A model generated the notes under the pieces. It saw only the letters and a list, made by a program, of their open reading frames with translations. It was not told the DNA's origin and did not search any database. This document shows positions 32,810-41,864 of a stretch of 53,133 nucleotides of DNA, piece by piece; position 1 is the stretch's first letter, and the number at the start of each line of letters is the position of its first letter. Source of the stretch: Nocardia testacea NBRC 100365 (GTDB lineage Bacteria > Actinomycetota > Actinomycetes > Mycobacteriales > Mycobacteriaceae); contig NZ_BAGJ01000264.1 of NCBI RefSeq assembly GCF_000308775.1, positions 1-53,133 on the forward strand, in the 5' to 3' direction. The translations under genes were made by a program, and so were the position numbers.

Positions 32810-33226
32810 ATGCACGAGTGGAATTCCGACAACATCCCGGACTGTCGCGATATGTACGCGGAATGCACCGAGGTCGCATTGATGATCCGCCGGTGCGGGA
32901 GCTGTAGCCGGCTGTTCGCCCCGCCGGTCACCCGGTGCTCGGCATGCCGGTGTGACGATTTCGAACGCATCCCCTCGACCGGGAGCGGCTCCATCGTGTG
33001 CTGGCGGACCGTGGCCCGCGCGCCGAACGCCCGCGCCGAAGCGGTGGAGGCAGCGATCGCGATCGTGGAACTCGACGAGGGGCCGTGGGTTTATACGACG
33101 ATCCACGGCGAACTACCGAAGACGGGCCGCCGGCCGGTCCGCGTGCGTTTCCAGGCGCCGCCGCGCGGAGACCGCTTCCCGGTGTTCGTGATCAGCAGCG
33201 GACAGCCGGCGCTCGCCGCGGAGTGA
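32810..33226 (+). CDS. Zn-ribbon/OB-fold protein (DUF35-like)
   Basis: A 138-residue protein. A zinc ribbon (RRCGSCSRLFAPPVTRCSACRC) is followed by an OB-fold half (GSGSIVCWRTVARAP, VYTTIHGELPKTGRRPVRVRF), as in DUF35/ChsH2-type partners of thiolases and hydratases. The partner enzyme is not adjacent here. The ATG at 32810 has GAGGG upstream; starts at 32852 and 32882 are alternatives that would trim the poorly conserved N-terminus. Confidence 0.75.
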   Translation: MHEWNSDNIPDCRDMYAECTEVALMIRRCGSCSRLFAPPVTRCSACRCDDFERIPSTGSGSIVCWRTVARAPNARAEAVEAAIAIVELDEGPWVYTTIHGELPKTGRRPVRVRFQAPPRGDRFPVFVISSGQPALAAE

Positions 33227-33392
33227 CCGCCCCGCCGGATCCCGCCACCGGGTGATCGGCCCCCATTACGTCCCGCCTCACCGGGCACAACGCCTCGCCG
33301 CCGGGGTGCCCCGGCGATAGAGTTGAGGTGGTGAGAGGGACGCGTATGTTGCCCGGTGCCCACAACCAGACCCGGTGGATCGCCCCGCCGCC

Positions 33393-36300
33393 ATGAACGG
33401 CGACGACCCCGTCCGTACCCGCCGCGAGTCGATGATGACCGTCGCGACGGAACTCGACGCGGCCGGATTCGAAGATGCGACGGAAGTCGGTCGCGGCGGG
33501 TTCGGCGTGGTCTATCGGTGCAAGCAGGAGCCGCTGGACCGGACGGTCGCGGTCAAGCTGCTGACCGCCGAGCCCGACGAGGACAACCGCGCCCGATTCG
33601 CCCGGGAGCAACGCGCGATGGGCCGGCTGACCGGGCATCCCAATATCGTGACCGTGCTGGAGGAGGGCGTCACTGTCCGCGGCCGGCCCTACCTCGTGAC
33701 CCCGTTCTATCCGCTGGGCTCCCTCGACACCTGGATTCGCGACCACGGACCGCTGTCCGCCGAGGACGTCCTGCAGATCGGTGTGAAGATCGCCGGCGCG
33801 CTGGAGAGCGCACACCGGCTCGGTGTCGTCCACCGCGATGTGAAACCGGGCAATATCCTGCTCACCGACTACGGGGAGCCCGCGCTGACCGATTTCGGTA
33901 TCGCGCATATCGCGGGCGGGTTCCGCACCGCCGCGGGCACCGTGACCGGATCGCCCGCATTCACCGCGCCCGAAGTGCTCGAGGGTGAACCGCCCACCCC
34001 CAGTGCCGACGTGTACGGCCTCGGTGCCACCATGTTCTGCGCACTCACCGGGCACGCCGCGTTCGAGCGGCGCAGCGGCGAGAAAATGGTCACCCAGTTC
34101 CTGCGGATCACCACCCAGCCACTGCCCGACCTGCGCGAGCGGGGTGTGGATGCCGATATCAGCGACCTCGTGGAATCGGCGATGAACCGGAACAGCCGGG
34201 AGCGTCCGTCGGCGGCGAGCCTGGGCGAGTGCATCCGCCGGGTGCAGGAGCGGCACGGCTACCCCGTGGACGAGATGGCGCTCCAGGGACAGCCCGCCCG
34301 CGAAGCGCCCCCGGACAAGCCCCGGATACCGGCACAGCGCAAACCGGTCGGCGCCGACCGCACCGGGAACATTCCGCTGGAACTCACCAGTCTGGTGAAC
34401 CGGCGCGCCGAAGTGATGGAAGTGAAGAATCTGCTGGCCAACTCCCGGCTGGTGACCCTCACCGGCGCCGGCGGCGTGGGGAAGACGAGGCTGGCTCTGC
34501 GGGTGGCGTCGCAGGTGCGGCGTGACTTTCCCGACGGTGTCTGGCTGGTCGACCTCACCGATGTCTCCGATCGCGCGATCCTGGTCGATGTGGTGGCCGA
34601 CGCGGTCGGGTTGCGCGACGAAACGGGCCGACCGCTGCTCGATATCCTGGTGGAGTATCTGTGCCCCCAAGAAACGCTGCTGGTGTTGGACAACTGTGAG
34701 CAGCTGGTGCAAGCGGTGGCCGAACTCGACGAAATACTGCTGCAGGGTTGTTCGGGATTGCGGATCCTCGCCACCAGCCGCGAACCACTGAACATCGCCG
34801 GTGAGTCGGTGCTGCGGGTGGCGCCGCTGAAGGTTCCCGATCCGGCCCGTGTGCCCTCATTGCTCGGCCTGCCGCGTTTCGACGCGGTCACCCTGTTCGC
34901 CGAACGCGCCGCCGCGGCCGTGCCGGGTTTCGAACTCGACGAGAGCAACAAGGGTACGGTGGCGCAGATCTGCGCCCGATTGGACGGATTGCCACTGGCC
35001 ATCGAATTGGCGGCGGCGAGATTGCGCACCATGACACCGCAACAGGTCCTCGAACGCATCGATATTCGCAACCCGGTACTCACCCGGGCCAGCCGTACCG
35101 CCCCGCCGCGTCAGCAGACCCTGCGGCTGTGTATGGCCTCGAGTTACGACCTGTGCACTCCGGCCGAACAGCGGCTCTGGGGCCAGCTCTCGGTGTTCGC
35201 CGGCAGCTGCGAACTGGATGCGGTAGAGGGTGTCTGCGATATCGACCCCGGCTCGGGCAGTGTGCTGGATGTGCTGTCGTCGCTGGTGGACAAGTCGATC
35301 CTCATCCGCGAGGAGACCGGCGGCGTCGTGCGTTTCCGGATGCTGCAGATCCTGCGCGACTACGGCCGGGAGAGCCTGCGGGAAGCGGGTAGGGAGGCCG
35401 AGCTGCGCCGGCGGCACCACGAGTGGTACGAGCAGTTGTGCGCGGAGGCCGCCGCCGGCTGGATCGATGCCGCGCAACCGAGCTGGATCGCCCGGCTCGC
35501 CCGCGAACAACCCAATCTGCGCGAAGCACTCGACTACTGCCTGGCCGAGGACACCGAGGAGGCGGCGGATGCCGGTTTGCGCCTGGCCGCCGGGCTCTAC
35601 GAATTCTGGAACTTCCGCGGTCTCTACGGCGAGGGGCGGTCCTGGTTGCGGCGCACGCTCGCCCGCCCCGGATGGCAATCGGCCGCCGATCGGATCCGGG
35701 CTCTGTGCGCGGCGGGCAAATTGGCCGCACTGCAGGGGGAGTTCCCGGCGGCCGCCGACGAACTCGCGAAAGCCCGGGACCTCGCCGGCCCCGGGACGGA
35801 GCCGATGTGCCGGGCGCAGATCGCCTATTCGGAAGGGCTTTTCGCCATGTCGCGCGGTGAACCCGGTGCCGCGCCCGCTCATTTCGAACGCGCAGTGGAA
35901 CTCTCCGACGACCCGGCCGGTCAGCTGCGGATGAGCGCGCTCACCCTGATCGGCTGGTCATACGAACTGAGCGGTGATACCGCCCGGGCGAGCGAGTACT
36001 ACCGGGAGGTACTCGCCGTGACCGAGCCACGCGGTGAGGTGCTCCATCGCGCGGCCGCCCTGCGCGGTATGGGGATCGCACGCTGGCAGGACGGCGACCC
36101 GGTGCGGGCTCGGGAACTGCTACAGGAGGCATTACGGGTCAACAGCAGCCTGGGCAACAGCACCGTGATCAATATGTTCTGCCTCGAGGCGCTGGCTTGG
36201 GTTCTCGATACCCGTACCGAAGCCGAACGCGCCGCAGTGCTCATGGGCGCCGCACAGGGATTGTGGCCGTCCGGTGCCCGGGTGATCACCGTCTTCCACA

Positions 36301-36659
36301 ATATGACCGCGTTTCACGAAGAATGCGAGCGCGACGCCCGGACGGCTCTGGGCGACCGTCGATTCGATGCGGCCCATCAGCAGGGGCGGAGCATGAGTAT
36401 GGACGCCGCCGTGGCCTACGCGCTCGGGGAATCGGCCACCGGTGCCGGCGGTCCGGCGGACCACGCGGCCACACTCACCCGCCGCGAACGACAGGTCGCC
36501 GAACTCGTCGCCCAGGGGCTCAGCAACAAGCAGATCGCGACCAAACTGGTGATCTCGCAACGAACCGCCCAAGGCCATGTGGAGAACATCCTGACCAAGC
36601 TTGGGTTCACTTCCCGCACCCAGATAGCGGCCTGGGTGGTGGAGAACGCGCAGCACTGA
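33393..36659 (+). CDS. Ser/Thr kinase - NB-ARC ATPase - TPR - LuxR regulator (PknK-like)
   Basis: A very large 1088-residue regulator. The kinase domain spans about 25-280 (GRGGFG loop, Lys55, HRD Asp149, DFG Asp167). A signal-transduction ATPase follows with P-loop GAGGVGKT near 358-365 and LVLDNCEQL. The NB-ARC-like and helical repeat region runs to about 1000, and a C-terminal LuxR HTH ends it (LTRRERQVAELVAQGLSNKQIATKL). Mycobacterial PknK has the same order and controls growth and stress genes. All catalytic residues are present. The start is uncertain (GTG 33375 or ATG 33393). Confidence 0.9.
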   Translation: MNGDDPVRTRRESMMTVATELDAAGFEDATEVGRGGFGVVYRCKQEPLDRTVAVKLLTAEPDEDNRARFAREQRAMGRLTGHPNIVTVLEEGVTVRGRPYLVTPFYPLGSLDTWIRDHGPLSAEDVLQIGVKIAGALESAHRLGVVHRDVKPGNILLTDYGEPALTDFGIAHIAGGFRTAAGTVTGSPAFTAPEVLEGEPPTPSADVYGLGATMFCALTGHAAFERRSGEKMVTQFLRITTQPLPDLRERGVDADISDLVESAMNRNSRERPSAASLGECIRRVQERHGYPVDEMALQGQPAREAPPDKPRIPAQRKPVGADRTGNIPLELTSLVNRRAEVMEVKNLLANSRLVTLTGAGGVGKTRLALRVASQVRRDFPDGVWLVDLTDVSDRAILVDVVADAVGLRDETGRPLLDILVEYLCPQETLLVLDNCEQLVQAVAELDEILLQGCSGLRILATSREPLNIAGESVLRVAPLKVPDPARVPSLLGLPRFDAVTLFAERAAAAVPGFELDESNKGTVAQICARLDGLPLAIELAAARLRTMTPQQVLERIDIRNPVLTRASRTAPPRQQTLRLCMASSYDLCTPAEQRLWGQLSVFAGSCELDAVEGVCDIDPGSGSVLDVLSSLVDKSILIREETGGVVRFRMLQILRDYGRESLREAGREAELRRRHHEWYEQLCAEAAAGWIDAAQPSWIARLAREQPNLREALDYCLAEDTEEAADAGLRLAAGLYEFWNFRGLYGEGRSWLRRTLARPGWQSAADRIRALCAAGKLAALQGEFPAAADELAKARDLAGPGTEPMCRAQIAYSEGLFAMSRGEPGAAPAHFERAVELSDDPAGQLRMSALTLIGWSYELSGDTARASEYYREVLAVTEPRGEVLHRAAALRGMGIARWQDGDPVRARELLQEALRVNSSLGNSTVINMFCLEALAWVLDTRTEAERAAVLMGAAQGLWPSGARVITVFHNMTAFHEECERDARTALGDRRFDAAHQQGRSMSMDAAVAYALGESATGAGGPADHAATLTRRERQVAELVAQGLSNKQIATKLVISQRTAQGHVENILTKLGFTSRTQIAAWVVENAQH

Positions 36660-36732
36660 AGGCTGCTCCACCTACCGCGGCCCGGATCCCGCCGGCATCA
36701 CCCGCGAGATCTCCGAACCCTGAGCATGCGGC

Positions 36733-37608
36733 TCACCGGCGGCCCGAACCGGCGGAGGGGACCGGCGCCTCGGTCACAAGGATCCGCGCGGACCGCCGGG
36801 CCTGCACCGCCTGCATCCGGTCGCCCCCCTCGAACTCGTTGCAGAGCAGGAACAGATGACGTCCGCCGGGGCCGCCCAGAGCGCAGGAAAAGCACGCGAG
36901 CTCGGTATCGACACGGTGGGTGATCGCGCCCCCGTCCAGCACCCGCACACAGGCGCCGGCGGGGGCGCGCGGATCACCGGTACGCGCGGCGGTATCGGCG
37001 GGCTGCGCCCAGATCGCCGATTCCGCGTCTACGCAGATACCGTCGGGAGCCAGCCCCCGGGCCCACACCCGGCGACCGGACAGCGATCCGTCGTCGCCGA
37101 TATCGAAGGCGCTCAGTCGCCCGGCCATCGATTCGGCGACCACCAGCGTGGCGCCGTCGGGGGTGACGACCATGCCGTGGGGAAACTCGAGATCGCCGGC
37201 CACCCGGCGGGAGGTCCCGTCGGGAGCGACGAGATCGATCCAGCCCGGCTCCGGCGCCCCGCCCCCGGGAAAATCGACATCGAATCCGTCGACGAACATA
37301 TGGCCGTGCGGATCGATCACGATCTCGTTACCGCCGCGCGCGCGGTGCGCCACCAGTTCGCCGTGGGATTCGTGCCGGGTGAGCGTGGGGCCGGTGGTGA
37401 CCAGCCGCCCATCGGGCAGCCAGTCGATGGCCCAGCCCATGGCGCGCGGCCCCTCCCCCATCACCTCGACCCGGCCGTTCATATCGACGGCCAGGACCTC
37501 CCCCGCGCCCCAGTGGGCGAACCACAGCCGGCCGTCGTGCCACCGGGCCGATTCGACCATGGTCAGGCCGGTGAGCAGCGTCCGTGGCGGGGGTAGGTAC
37601 TCGACCAC
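36733..37608 (-). CDS. SMP-30/gluconolactonase-like beta-propeller protein
   Basis: A 291-residue six-bladed propeller. SMP-30 features are LTMVESARWHDGRLWFAHW with the metal-ligand Glu, GWAIDWLPDGRLV, EFPHGMVVTPDG, and the late APDGICVDAESAIW with the Asp ligand. It probably hydrolyses a lactone with a divalent metal. The GTG at 37608 is chosen because GGATCTGG lies before it and it opens the first strand. It is convergent with the PknK-like gene. Confidence 0.82.
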   Translation of the reverse strand: MVEYLPPPRTLLTGLTMVESARWHDGRLWFAHWGAGEVLAVDMNGRVEVMGEGPRAMGWAIDWLPDGRLVTTGPTLTRHESHGELVAHRARGGNEIVIDPHGHMFVDGFDVDFPGGGAPEPGWIDLVAPDGTSRRVAGDLEFPHGMVVTPDGATLVVAESMAGRLSAFDIGDDGSLSGRRVWARGLAPDGICVDAESAIWAQPADTAARTGDPRAPAGACVRVLDGGAITHRVDTELACFSCALGGPGGRHLFLLCNEFEGGDRMQAVQARRSARILVTEAPVPSAGSGRR

Positions 37609-37721
37609 GGCACCAGATCCTACTGACCCGATGGGCGTCCGGCCGTTCCCCGCACGGCGGATACGCGTCAACCCGGCTACTGCGCTCCGCGCGGAACCGG
37701 TGGTCGTCGCCCCGGAAACGG

Positions 37722-37753
37722 TTCCGGGCCGCCCCGCACGGGACGGCCCGGAA
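37722..37753 (-). terminator. Hairpin downstream of katG
   Basis: TTCCGGGCCGCCCCG pairs with CGGGACGGCCCGGAA with one mismatch. It lies 15 nt beyond the katG stop. It probably ends the furA-katG transcript. Confidence 0.7.
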
Positions 37754-37767
37754 TCCGGCGGTTCAGG

Positions 37768-39999
37768 TCAGCGCAGATCGTAGCGATCGTTCTCGGCGAC
37801 CTTGACCCACGCGGCGATGAAATCGTCGACGAACTTCTTACCGGCGTCACGCTGCGCGTACACCTCCGCCACGGCGCGCAGCACCGAATGCGAACCGAAG
37901 ATCAGGTCGTTGGCCGTGGCCGTCCACTTGGCCGCACCGCTGCGGCGGTCGCTGCCCTCGTAGACGTTCTCCGCCGACTCCGAGGCCTTCCACTCCGTGT
38001 TCTGGTCCAGGAGGTTGACGAAGAAATCGTTGGTCAGCACACCCGGCCGGTCGGTGAACACGCCGTGCTTGGTACCACCGTGGTTCGCGCCGAGTGCGCG
38101 CAGACCGCCGATCAGCACCGTCAGTTCCGGCGCCGTGAGATCGAGCATGTAGGCCCGGTCGACGAGCAGACGTTCCAGCGGCGCCTTCTCACCGGCGCGC
38201 ACATAGTTGCGGAATCCGTCGGCCCGCGGTTCCAGCACCGCGAACGACTCCACATCGGTGTTCTCCTGGGTGGCGTCGGTGCGGCCGGGCCGGAACGGCA
38301 CGGTCACCTCGTGGCCCGCGTCGCGGGCCGCCTTCTCGACCGCCGCCGAACCGGCCAGGACGATCAGGTCGGCCAGCGACACCTTTTTCCCGCCCGGCGC
38401 CGATCCGTTGAAGTCCTGCTGGATCCGCTCGAGGACGGGCAGCACCTTCGCCAGTTCGGACGGTTCGTTGGCCTCCCAGTTCCGCTGCGGTTCCAGCCGG
38501 ATCCGGGCGCCGTTGGCGCCGCCGCGCTTATCGGTGCTGCGGAAGCTCGCCGCCGAGGCCCACGCGGTCTTGACCAGTTGCGGAACCGACAGGCCGGAGT
38601 CGAGGACCTTGCTCTTGAGGTCGGCGATGTCCTTGTCGTCGATCAGCTCGTGATCGACCGCCGGGACCGGGTCCTGCCACAGCTGGGGTTCGGGAACCCA
38701 CGGACCGAGGTAGCGGCTGATCGGTCCCATATCGCGGTGCAGCAGCTTGTACCACGCCTTGGCGAACGCCTCGGACAGCTCCTCGGGATGTTCCAGCCAG
38801 CGGCTGGTGATCTCCCGGTAGATGGGGTCCTCCCGCAGCGCCAGGTCCGTGGTCAGCATCGTGGGTGTGCGTGCGGGGCCGTCGAAGGGATCCGGGATGG
38901 TGCCTTCGCCCGCGCCGTCCTTCGGCTTCCACTGGTAGGCCCCCGCGGGACTCTTGGTGAGCTCCCATTCGTAGCCGTACAGATTCTGCAGGAAGCCGTT
39001 GCCCCACCGGGTCGGGGTGGAGGTCCAGACGACCTCGAGACCGCTGGTGATGGCGTCCTTGCCCTTGCCGGTGCCGTAGCTGCTCTTCCAGCCCAGGCCC
39101 TGCTGTTCGATCGGCGCGGCCTCGGGTTCGGCGCCGACCAGGCCGGCGTCGCCCGCGCCGTGGGTCTTGCCGAAACTGTGGCCGCCGACGATGAGCGCTG
39201 CGGTCTCCTCGTCGTTCATGGCCATCCGGCCGAAGGTCTCCCGGATATCCCGCGCGGCGGCCACCGGATCGGGCCGCCCGTTGGGACCTTCGGGATTGAC
39301 GTAGATCAAACCCATCTGGACGTTGGCCAGCGGGTTCGCCAGCTCTCGGTCACCGCTGTAGCGCTCGTCGCCGAGCCAGGTGTCCTCCGGACCCCAGAAG
39401 ACCTCTTCCGGTTCCCAGATGTCCTGGCGCCCGAAGCCGAATCCGAAGGTCTGGAAACCCATCGAATCGAGTGCGACATTCCCGGCGAACACGATCAGGT
39501 CGGCCCAGGAGATGCTGTTCCCGTACTTCTGCTTCACCGGCCACAGCAGCCGGCGCGCCTTGTCCAGGCTGGCGTTGTCGGGCCAACTGTTGAGCGGCGC
39601 GAATCGCTGCGCGCCCTGCCCGCCGCCGCCACGGCCGTCGGCGATCCGGTACGTGCCCGCCGCGTGCCAGCTCATCCGGATGAACAGGCCGCCGTAGTTT
39701 CCGTAGTCGGCCGGCCACCAGTCCTGGGAATCGGTCAGCACCGCCGCGACATCGGCTTTGAGAGCTTCGACGTCGAGTTTCGCGAATTCCGCGGCGTAGT
39801 CGAAATCCTCGCCGAGCGGATTGGCCTTGGACGAATGGGCGTGCAGGACCGAGACATCGACCTGCTCGGGCCACCAGTCCTTGATGGTCCGCGGGCGGTG
39901 ATCGGTCTGGGGCGTCGGGGACGGGATCGCCGGGTTCTCGCTCTCGCTGGCGCTGCGAGTTCCGGTGTCAGGAGCGGGTGGACGACTATCGGAGGTCAC
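37768..39999 (-). CDS. katG: Catalase-peroxidase KatG
   Basis: A 743-residue class I heme peroxidase with two tandem peroxidase-like domains. The distal site is RMSWHAAGTYR (Arg, Trp, His), and the proximal His lies in VGGHSFGKTHG. The Tyr and Met that form the Met-Tyr-Trp adduct are present in the large loop (IYVNPEG; NVQMGL). It removes H2O2 and peroxides, and in mycobacteria it activates isoniazid. The GTG at 39999 follows GGAAGGAAA. It lies 35 nt after furA, in the usual furA-katG operon. Confidence 0.97.
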   Translation of the reverse strand: MTSDSRPPAPDTGTRSASESENPAIPSPTPQTDHRPRTIKDWWPEQVDVSVLHAHSSKANPLGEDFDYAAEFAKLDVEALKADVAAVLTDSQDWWPADYGNYGGLFIRMSWHAAGTYRIADGRGGGGQGAQRFAPLNSWPDNASLDKARRLLWPVKQKYGNSISWADLIVFAGNVALDSMGFQTFGFGFGRQDIWEPEEVFWGPEDTWLGDERYSGDRELANPLANVQMGLIYVNPEGPNGRPDPVAAARDIRETFGRMAMNDEETAALIVGGHSFGKTHGAGDAGLVGAEPEAAPIEQQGLGWKSSYGTGKGKDAITSGLEVVWTSTPTRWGNGFLQNLYGYEWELTKSPAGAYQWKPKDGAGEGTIPDPFDGPARTPTMLTTDLALREDPIYREITSRWLEHPEELSEAFAKAWYKLLHRDMGPISRYLGPWVPEPQLWQDPVPAVDHELIDDKDIADLKSKVLDSGLSVPQLVKTAWASAASFRSTDKRGGANGARIRLEPQRNWEANEPSELAKVLPVLERIQQDFNGSAPGGKKVSLADLIVLAGSAAVEKAARDAGHEVTVPFRPGRTDATQENTDVESFAVLEPRADGFRNYVRAGEKAPLERLLVDRAYMLDLTAPELTVLIGGLRALGANHGGTKHGVFTDRPGVLTNDFFVNLLDQNTEWKASESAENVYEGSDRRSGAAKWTATANDLIFGSHSVLRAVAEVYAQRDAGKKFVDDFIAAWVKVAENDRYDLR

Positions 40000-40034
40000 G
40001 ACTTTCCTTCCTGAATAAGTGGCAGGAGCTGCGA

Positions 40035-40466
40035 TCAGGTGCGGGGCGAGACCGCACAGTCGGGGCACAGGCCCCAGTAGATGACCTCGGCCTCGTCGAT
40101 CGAGTAGCCGTGGTCGTCGGAGGCGGTCAGGCACGGGGCCGCGCCGACTGCACAATCGACATCGGCGATCGAACCGCAGGTCCGGCATACGACGTGGTGG
40201 TGATTGTCACCGACGCGGGACTCGTACCGGGCCACCGAACCGGACGGCTGGATACAACGGAGAAGTCCGGCCGCGGTGAGCGTGCGCAACGAGTCGTACA
40301 CCGCCTGGTGCGAAACCGCCGACAGGCGCGACCGCACGGCGCGGATGATCGAATCGGTGTCGGCATGCGGGTGGTCGTGCACCGCGCTCAGCACCGCCAC
40401 GCGCGGGGCTGTCACGCGCAGCGAAACTTCCCGCAGCATCTGCTGGAAATCCACGGCCGCATGCAC
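40035..40466 (-). CDS. furA: Ferric uptake regulator family protein FurA
   Basis: A 143-residue Fur protein matching mycobacterial FurA. It has an N-terminal HTH (LRVTAPRVAVLSAVHDHPHAD...VSHQAVYDSLRTL), then SGSVARYESRVGDNHHHVVC with the metal-binding HHH, and two C-terminal Cys pairs (CRTCG, CPDC). In relatives it represses itself and katG and is released by oxidation. The GTG at 40466 gives the normal length; the frame extends upstream to 40538. AT-rich DNA directly upstream is a likely operator. Confidence 0.93.
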   Translation of the reverse strand: MHAAVDFQQMLREVSLRVTAPRVAVLSAVHDHPHADTDSIIRAVRSRLSAVSHQAVYDSLRTLTAAGLLRCIQPSGSVARYESRVGDNHHHVVCRTCGSIADVDCAVGAAPCLTASDDHGYSIDEAEVIYWGLCPDCAVSPRT

Positions 40467-40584
40467 AGCCGAAAGTCTGGTCTCTTTTCTGGAATGAGTC
40501 AAGCATGGGCTCTGCTTCCGGCCGTCTGCGCTGGTCACGGCGATTTATTCGTCATGTCGCGGACGATCCTCTTCTTCCGGTCAC

Positions 40585-40869
40585 TCATTCGCAGAGCCGC
40601 ACCCCCACCGCCTCCGCCCCGCCCGCACGGGCAACCGTGGAGAACTCCACGCGCTGGTCGGCGAAGAGCACCCGGTAGCCGTCGGCGTCGATACTCCGGT
40701 ACTCCACGAAGACCGGGGCTATATCGTCGTCGGGGTCGATATAGCCGAAGCCCTTCTGGGCGTCGTACCAGATCACCCGGCCGCGCCGGACCGAGGGCCG
40801 CTCGGCTGCCGGGCGCGACAGCGCGGCACCGGGCTCGTCTTCCAGCCGCGGAGAGACGGGCGCCGTCAC
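40585..40869 (-). CDS. Cold-shock-domain protein
   Basis: A 94-residue protein. A disordered N-terminus of about 30 residues is followed by a cold-shock domain (RRGRVIWYDAQKGFGYIDPDDD, VEFSTVARAGGAEAVGVRL). The RNP1 motif KGFGYI is kept; RNP2 (VFVEY) is altered from the usual VFVHF. It likely binds single-stranded RNA or DNA. The GTG at 40869 overlaps the stop of the small ORF upstream (GTGA), so translation is probably coupled. Confidence 0.8.
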   Translation of the reverse strand: MTAPVSPRLEDEPGAALSRPAAERPSVRRGRVIWYDAQKGFGYIDPDDDIAPVFVEYRSIDADGYRVLFADQRVEFSTVARAGGAEAVGVRLCE

Positions 40870-41021
40870 CGGACGCTCGCTTTCGTGGCGCCCATGACGC
40901 GATTCCACCACTCCTCGAGCGGGCTGGGCTCCGGCCAGACCACCCGGCCCCCCTGATCGGACTCCGCGAGTTCTCGCGTCGGTGCTGTCGACATTTCGGT
41001 ACTGGGCATGACGGGGTACAT
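40866..41021 (-). CDS. Small ORF coupled to the cold-shock-domain gene
   Basis: A 51-residue ORF with a Thr/Ser/Glu-rich start and a Trp-rich end (GRVVWPEPSPLEEWWNRVMG). Its TGA overlaps the GTG of the cold-shock gene. The ATG at 41021 is one option; 41009 and 40994 are also in frame. The composition of the second half looks like a real protein. Function unknown. Confidence 0.45.
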   Translation of the reverse strand: MYPVMPSTEMSTAPTRELAESDQGGRVVWPEPSPLEEWWNRVMGATKASVR

Positions 41022-41174
41022 CTCCAAACTGGCGGATCGGATGGACACAGGGGCGGTCGTCGTCGGCGCGGCGTAGCCGCGGTCGAGACGGAGCGGGTGC
41101 GGCGGACCGGCGCCGGCCACCCGACTTCTCGTCGTTCAGCCGCCTGCCGCGCACTCGGCTCATATCGAGTGAAT

Positions 41175-41227
41175 TAGATAATCTTTGCCTCAGGACATAG
41201 ATTTCTTATAGCACCGGCAATTATCTA
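41175..41227. promoter_or_regulatory. AT-rich inverted repeat upstream of the HspR-like gene
   Basis: TAGATAAT (41175-41182) and ATTATCTA (41220-41227) form a perfect 8-bp inverted repeat about 37 bp apart in AT-rich DNA. The pair lies 54 bp before the ATG at 41282 and beside the cold-shock operon start. The HspR consensus (CTTGAGT-N7-ACTCAAG) is not seen here. Confidence 0.4.
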
Positions 41228-41281
41228 GCGCAAGTTGATAAGGTAAGAAACCTCGTGTACGACGATGAGGAAGAGGAGTGC

Positions 41282-41617
41282 ATGGATCACGAGCGCGACC
41301 CGGGGCAACACCTGCCCGATCCCGATCAGGCGGTATACGGGATCTCGGTCGCAGCGGGCCTCGCGGGCATCGGCGTCCAGACGCTGCGGCTCTACGAACG
41401 CCACGGCCTGCTCACCCCCGCACGCAGTGACGGTGGCACCCGTCGCTACAGCGGTAACGACCTCGCTCGCCTGCGGCGAATCACCGAGCTCGTCGCCGCC
41501 GGCGTCAACCTCACGGGTATCGGCCGCATCCTCGACCTCGAGGATGCCAATGCCGATCTGCACGCCGACAACGACCGCTTACGCCTGGACAACGACAATC
41601 TGCGCGGCACGCCGTAG
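41282..41617 (+). CDS. MerR family regulator, HspR-like
   Basis: A 111-residue MerR protein. Its HTH (YGISVAAGLAGIGVQTLRLYERHGLLTPARSDGGTRRYS) and following helices (VAAGVNLTGIGRILDLE) match the HspR heat-shock repressor subtype. The C-terminus is a short coiled segment with many Asp/Asn (ADLHADNDRLRLDNDNLR). There is no Cys-rich metal loop. No dnaK operon is adjacent, so its targets are unknown. The ATG at 41282 has AGGAG 4-5 nt upstream. The stretch 41618-41864 shows no gene. Confidence 0.85.
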   Translation: MDHERDPGQHLPDPDQAVYGISVAAGLAGIGVQTLRLYERHGLLTPARSDGGTRRYSGNDLARLRRITELVAAGVNLTGIGRILDLEDANADLHADNDRLRLDNDNLRGTP

Positions 41618-41864
41618 TCACACAGAGCGCACCGGAGTTCGCCCGCGCCGCGCCGCGCACGCGCCGGGTCCACGGGGCGGCACCGGTGTAAACACCGGCC
41701 GCCCGGACGAGGGGTGTCGAATGCATATGCGGCGTCTACCCCGAATCCTTCCGATCATGCACGTCGACGCGAAACCGCACCGGCCGCCACGCCTGCGATC
41801 CGGCGACACCGGAACGCGAATCCGCCGCCCTCGCCGCCGGGCCGCTCGAGCCGCGGGACATCGT

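Noticed and set aside
33192..34712. 506-residue minus-strand ORF opposite the kinase gene
   Set aside because: It is a shadow of the kinase/ATPase reading frame; the protein is His/Gly/Arg-rich with no recognisable domain, while the plus strand has a complete kinase and P-loop.
37888..40014. 708-residue plus-strand ORF opposite katG
   Set aside because: Mirror frame of katG with low-complexity Arg/Gly/Val composition; katG has all catalytic residues.
41282..41617. HspR-controlled dnaK operon
   Set aside because: The regulator is HspR-like, but no dnaK, grpE or dnaJ gene and no HAIR consensus site is present in the window.
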